Positions 13,839 through 16,189 of a stretch of DNA of 16,189 nucleotides are shown here, piece by piece. Made by a program: the position numbers and the translations under genes. The DNA comes from Bacteroidota bacterium (GTDB taxonomy: Bacteria > Bacteroidota > Bacteroidia > Bacteroidales > VadinHA17). Within the stretch, counting starts at the first letter, position 1. Each line of letters starts with the position of its first letter. Location: contig JAUWMO010000038.1 in assembly GCA_030613125.1 (NCBI GenBank), forward strand, positions 1 to 16,189, written 5' to 3'. The notes beneath the pieces were generated by a model. It had not been told where the DNA came from, searched no databases, and was given only the letters and a program-made list of their open reading frames with translations.

Positions 13839-16049
13839 TTAGTTTCCCATTTCGGATATAAATTTGATTCTCATTAGTCGAATATCTTCTTCAGTATATT
13901 CGTCTTTACCCAATTCGTCGAAGGCGGCATCAATGGATTCGTCTTTTGCCTCTTCCCTGAAATATTCAAAAATATCGGACTGATGATCTTCATCAAGAAC
14001 CTGGTTAATATAATAATCAATATTTATTTTTGTTCCTGACTGAACAATAGACTCAATCTCTTTTAACAAATTATTCATTTCAAGGTTTTTAGCATTAGCA
14101 ATATCATCAAGTAACATTTTTCGGTCAATGCTTTGAATAATGTAAACTTTTAACCCCGACTTGTTAATGACCGATTTGACAACCATGTCCTGGGCTCGGA
14201 TAATTTCATTTTCTTCAACATATTTCTTTATGATATCGATGAACTCTTTTCCATATCGCTGTGCCTTGCCCACTCCAACACCTGTGATGTTTTGCATTTC
14301 ATCCAATGAAACAGGATATTGAATTGCCATATCCTCAAGAGAAGGATCCTGGAAAATCACAAAAGGAGGAAGATTTACCTGTTTTGAGATTTTTCTCCTC
14401 AAGTCTTTAAGGATATTGAATAATTCTTCATCAACAACACCTGTTTTACCTCCCCCTCCAGACTGATCATCCTCATCTATGCCGGTATATTCATGATCTT
14501 CAGTAAGCATAAAGGAAACAGGATTTTTTATATATTCATGCCCTTTTTGAGTGATTTTTAACAGACCATAGGTTTCAATATCTTTCTCAATAAGTTTGGT
14601 TACCATAGCCTGTCTGATTACTGCACCCCAGAACTTTACATCCTTTTCATTTCCCCATCCAAAAATTTCAAGTTTATGATGTTTATAAGCTTTAATATCG
14701 GAACTTGCCTTACCGGCAAGTATAATGGAAATATGTTCAGCTTTAAATATTTCTTTTACAAACAGGATAGTTTGCAGCATTTTAACCAAATAATCTTTTC
14801 CTTCAATTTGTGTTTTAGGGTGCAGGCAGTTATCACAGGCTTCGCAGTTCTCTTCAAGGTATTCTTCACCGAAATAATAAAGAAGCTGTTTCCTGCGGCA
14901 AATAGAAGATTCTGCATAAGAAACAGTTTCCAGAAGCAATTGCCTTCCAATTTCTTGTTCGGCAATTGGCTTTCTTTCCATAAACTTTTCCAGCTTCTGT
15001 ATATCTTTATAACTGTAAAATGTGATGCATTTTCCTTCTCCTCCATCACGTCCTGCTCTGCCCGTTTCCTGATAATACCCTTCAAGACTTTTTGGAATAT
15101 CATAATGAATAACAAAACGGACATCAGGTTTATCAATGCCCATACCAAATGCAATAGTCGCAACAATAATATCCACGTCTTCCATGAGAAAATTATCCTG
15201 GGTTTCACTCCTGGTGGCTGAGTCCATGCCAGCATGATATGGTAAAGCCTTTATACCATTTATCTTTAGAGTTTCTGCCAGTTCTTCAACTTTTTTCCTG
15301 CTAAGGCAATAAATAATGCCAGATTTTCCAGTATTATTCCTAACGAATCTTATAATTTCTTTTGTGGCATTTGTTTTAGAACGGACTTCGTAATAAAGAT
15401 TAGGACGATTAAAAGAGGATTTAAATATATTAGCTTTCAGCATGTTCAGGTTTTTTTGAATATCATGCTGTACTTTTGGTGTAGCAGTAGCTGTTAATGC
15501 AATCAGTGGAGAAGGTCCTATCTTATTAATAATAGGTCGAATGCGTCTATATTCCGGCCGGAAGTCATGACCCCATTCAGATATACAGTGGGCTTCATCA
15601 ATTGCATAGAAAGAAATATTCACTTTTTGCAGGAAATCAATATTTTCCTGCTTGGTTAAGGATTCGGGTGCTACGTATAAAAGCTTGGTACGGTTGTTAA
15701 GAACATCAGCTTTAACTTGCTGAATAGCTGCTTTCGTTAAAGAAGAATTTAGAAAATGAGCAATCCCGTCTTCCAAACTGAAATTACGCATTGCATCTAC
15801 CTGGTTTTTCATTAAAGCGATCAAAGGGGATATAATAATAGCTGTTCCTGGGAGAATTAATGCCGGCAACTGATAGCAAAGGGATTTACCACCTCCCGTT
15901 GGCATTAATACAAATGTATCGTTACCAGCAAAGACATTCCTGATGATCGGCTCCTGGCTCCCTTTAAACGTATTGAAACCAAAGTATTTTTTTAGGTAAT
16001 CTGTTAATGATATGTCAGCTCCAACAGTCATTTCTAAAATTCCAGTCAT
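13839..16049 (-). CDS. recQ: ATP-dependent DNA helicase RecQ, long form
   Basis: 3'-5' superfamily 2 DNA helicase acting in recombination repair and at stalled forks. 736 residues from the ATG at 16049; an internal ATG at residue 7 (16031) is an alternative start. Helicase motifs: PTGGGKS at 50-56, DEAH at 151-154, TATATP at 186-191, and QETGRAGRDG at 327-336. The RQC zinc site is formed by Cys384, Cys402, Cys405 and Cys408, followed by a winged helix at about 415-510. A Gly-rich linker (QSGGGGKTG, 529-537) leads to the HRDC domain at about 538-612 (ITGVGVGKAQRYG at 588-600). Residues 613-736 form a helical, later acidic C-terminal extension absent from E. coli RecQ (about 610 residues) but, as I recall, usual in Bacteroidetes. 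It is transcribed alone; 182 bp separate it from the ABC operon. Confidence 0.96.
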   Translation of the reverse strand: MTGILEMTVGADISLTDYLKKYFGFNTFKGSQEPIIRNVFAGNDTFVLMPTGGGKSLCYQLPALILPGTAIIISPLIALMKNQVDAMRNFSLEDGIAHFLNSSLTKAAIQQVKADVLNNRTKLLYVAPESLTKQENIDFLQKVNISFYAIDEAHCISEWGHDFRPEYRRIRPIINKIGPSPLIALTATATPKVQHDIQKNLNMLKANIFKSSFNRPNLYYEVRSKTNATKEIIRFVRNNTGKSGIIYCLSRKKVEELAETLKINGIKALPYHAGMDSATRSETQDNFLMEDVDIIVATIAFGMGIDKPDVRFVIHYDIPKSLEGYYQETGRAGRDGGEGKCITFYSYKDIQKLEKFMERKPIAEQEIGRQLLLETVSYAESSICRRKQLLYYFGEEYLEENCEACDNCLHPKTQIEGKDYLVKMLQTILFVKEIFKAEHISIILAGKASSDIKAYKHHKLEIFGWGNEKDVKFWGAVIRQAMVTKLIEKDIETYGLLKITQKGHEYIKNPVSFMLTEDHEYTGIDEDDQSGGGGKTGVVDEELFNILKDLRRKISKQVNLPPFVIFQDPSLEDMAIQYPVSLDEMQNITGVGVGKAQRYGKEFIDIIKKYVEENEIIRAQDMVVKSVINKSGLKVYIIQSIDRKMLLDDIANAKNLEMNNLLKEIESIVQSGTKINIDYYINQVLDEDHQSDIFEYFREEAKDESIDAAFDELGKDEYTEEDIRLMRIKFISEMGN

Positions 16050-16098
16050 ATATCTTGTACAGATCCTTTAGCGGTTGTAAAAAATAGTAAATTTTGAA

Positions 16099-16158
16099 TT
16101 TATTAAATCGGATTTTTATTTTCATTCATATAAATATACATATTATTTTATTAAATCG
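16099..16158. repeat. 12-bp direct repeat upstream of recQ
   Basis: TTTATTAAATCG occurs at 16099-16110 and again at 16147-16158, 48 bp apart, in the AT-rich DNA before recQ. It could be a regulatory site or chance. I see no clear TAnnTTTG element for recQ in 16050-16189. Confidence 0.35.
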
Positions 16159-16189
16159 AACAAGTAATTTAATAAGTTTATTTTCTTTG

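Noticed and set aside
14676..15221. A 181-codon open frame on the plus strand within recQ, and a 159-codon frame on the minus strand at 14756-15235
   Set aside because: Both lie wholly inside the well-supported recQ reading frame, show no family motifs, and are read as other-frame shadows.

Overview
This is a low-GC window that reads as a chromosomal segment from the phylum Bacteroidetes (Bacteroidota). Four things support this: an arginine/proline cluster of the type known in that phylum; -7 promoter elements of the TAnnTTTG class in front of argR, carB and the ABC genes; start sites without strong Shine-Dalgarno sequences; and protein variants typical of the group (long NhaA, long RecQ, a ProC ending motif VTTPRGITIAGL). 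I cannot name a genus.

Region 1 (1-5039, minus strand) is an arginine/proline biosynthesis operon read right to left: argR, argG, proC, argH, a divergent glutamate-5-kinase-like gene, then proB, which runs off the left edge. As I recall them, the larger Bacteroidetes clusters carry argC, argD, an argF-type carbamoyltransferase, argB and argE between argG and argH. Here only proC lies between them, so the cluster looks reduced. Two glutamate-5-kinase-type genes sit in tandem only 3 bp apart. The upstream one is short, has lost residues expected in the active site, and lacks the C-terminal nucleotide-binding part.

Region 2 (5040-8364) is the divergent argR/carB control region and carB. Two near-consensus ARG boxes lie exactly 21 bp apart, the classical spacing. 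The second overlaps the predicted argR -7 element, so ArgR probably represses itself and the operon, and may also act on carB. The CarB protein resembles the eukaryotic CPS I/II/III type rather than E. coli CarB. Its allosteric domain keeps several residues that bind N-acetylglutamate in human CPS1. No carA lies beside it.

Region 3 (8365-11851, plus strand) holds loosely spaced genes: nhaA (Na+/H+ antiporter), a GNAT acetyltransferase, a 305-bp gap with a two-hairpin REP-like repeat block, and a membrane-anchored family 2 glycosyltransferase.

Region 4 (11915-16049, minus strand) holds a BcrA-like ABC exporter pair (ATPase then permease, overlapping by 4 bp) and, upstream of it, a long RecQ helicase with its own probable intrinsic terminator. 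The glycosyltransferase and the permease genes converge.

The best candidates for something undescribed are the degenerate glutamate kinase paralog coupled to proB, the CPS1-like CarB under a tandem ARG-box region, and the repeat block at 10496-10640.
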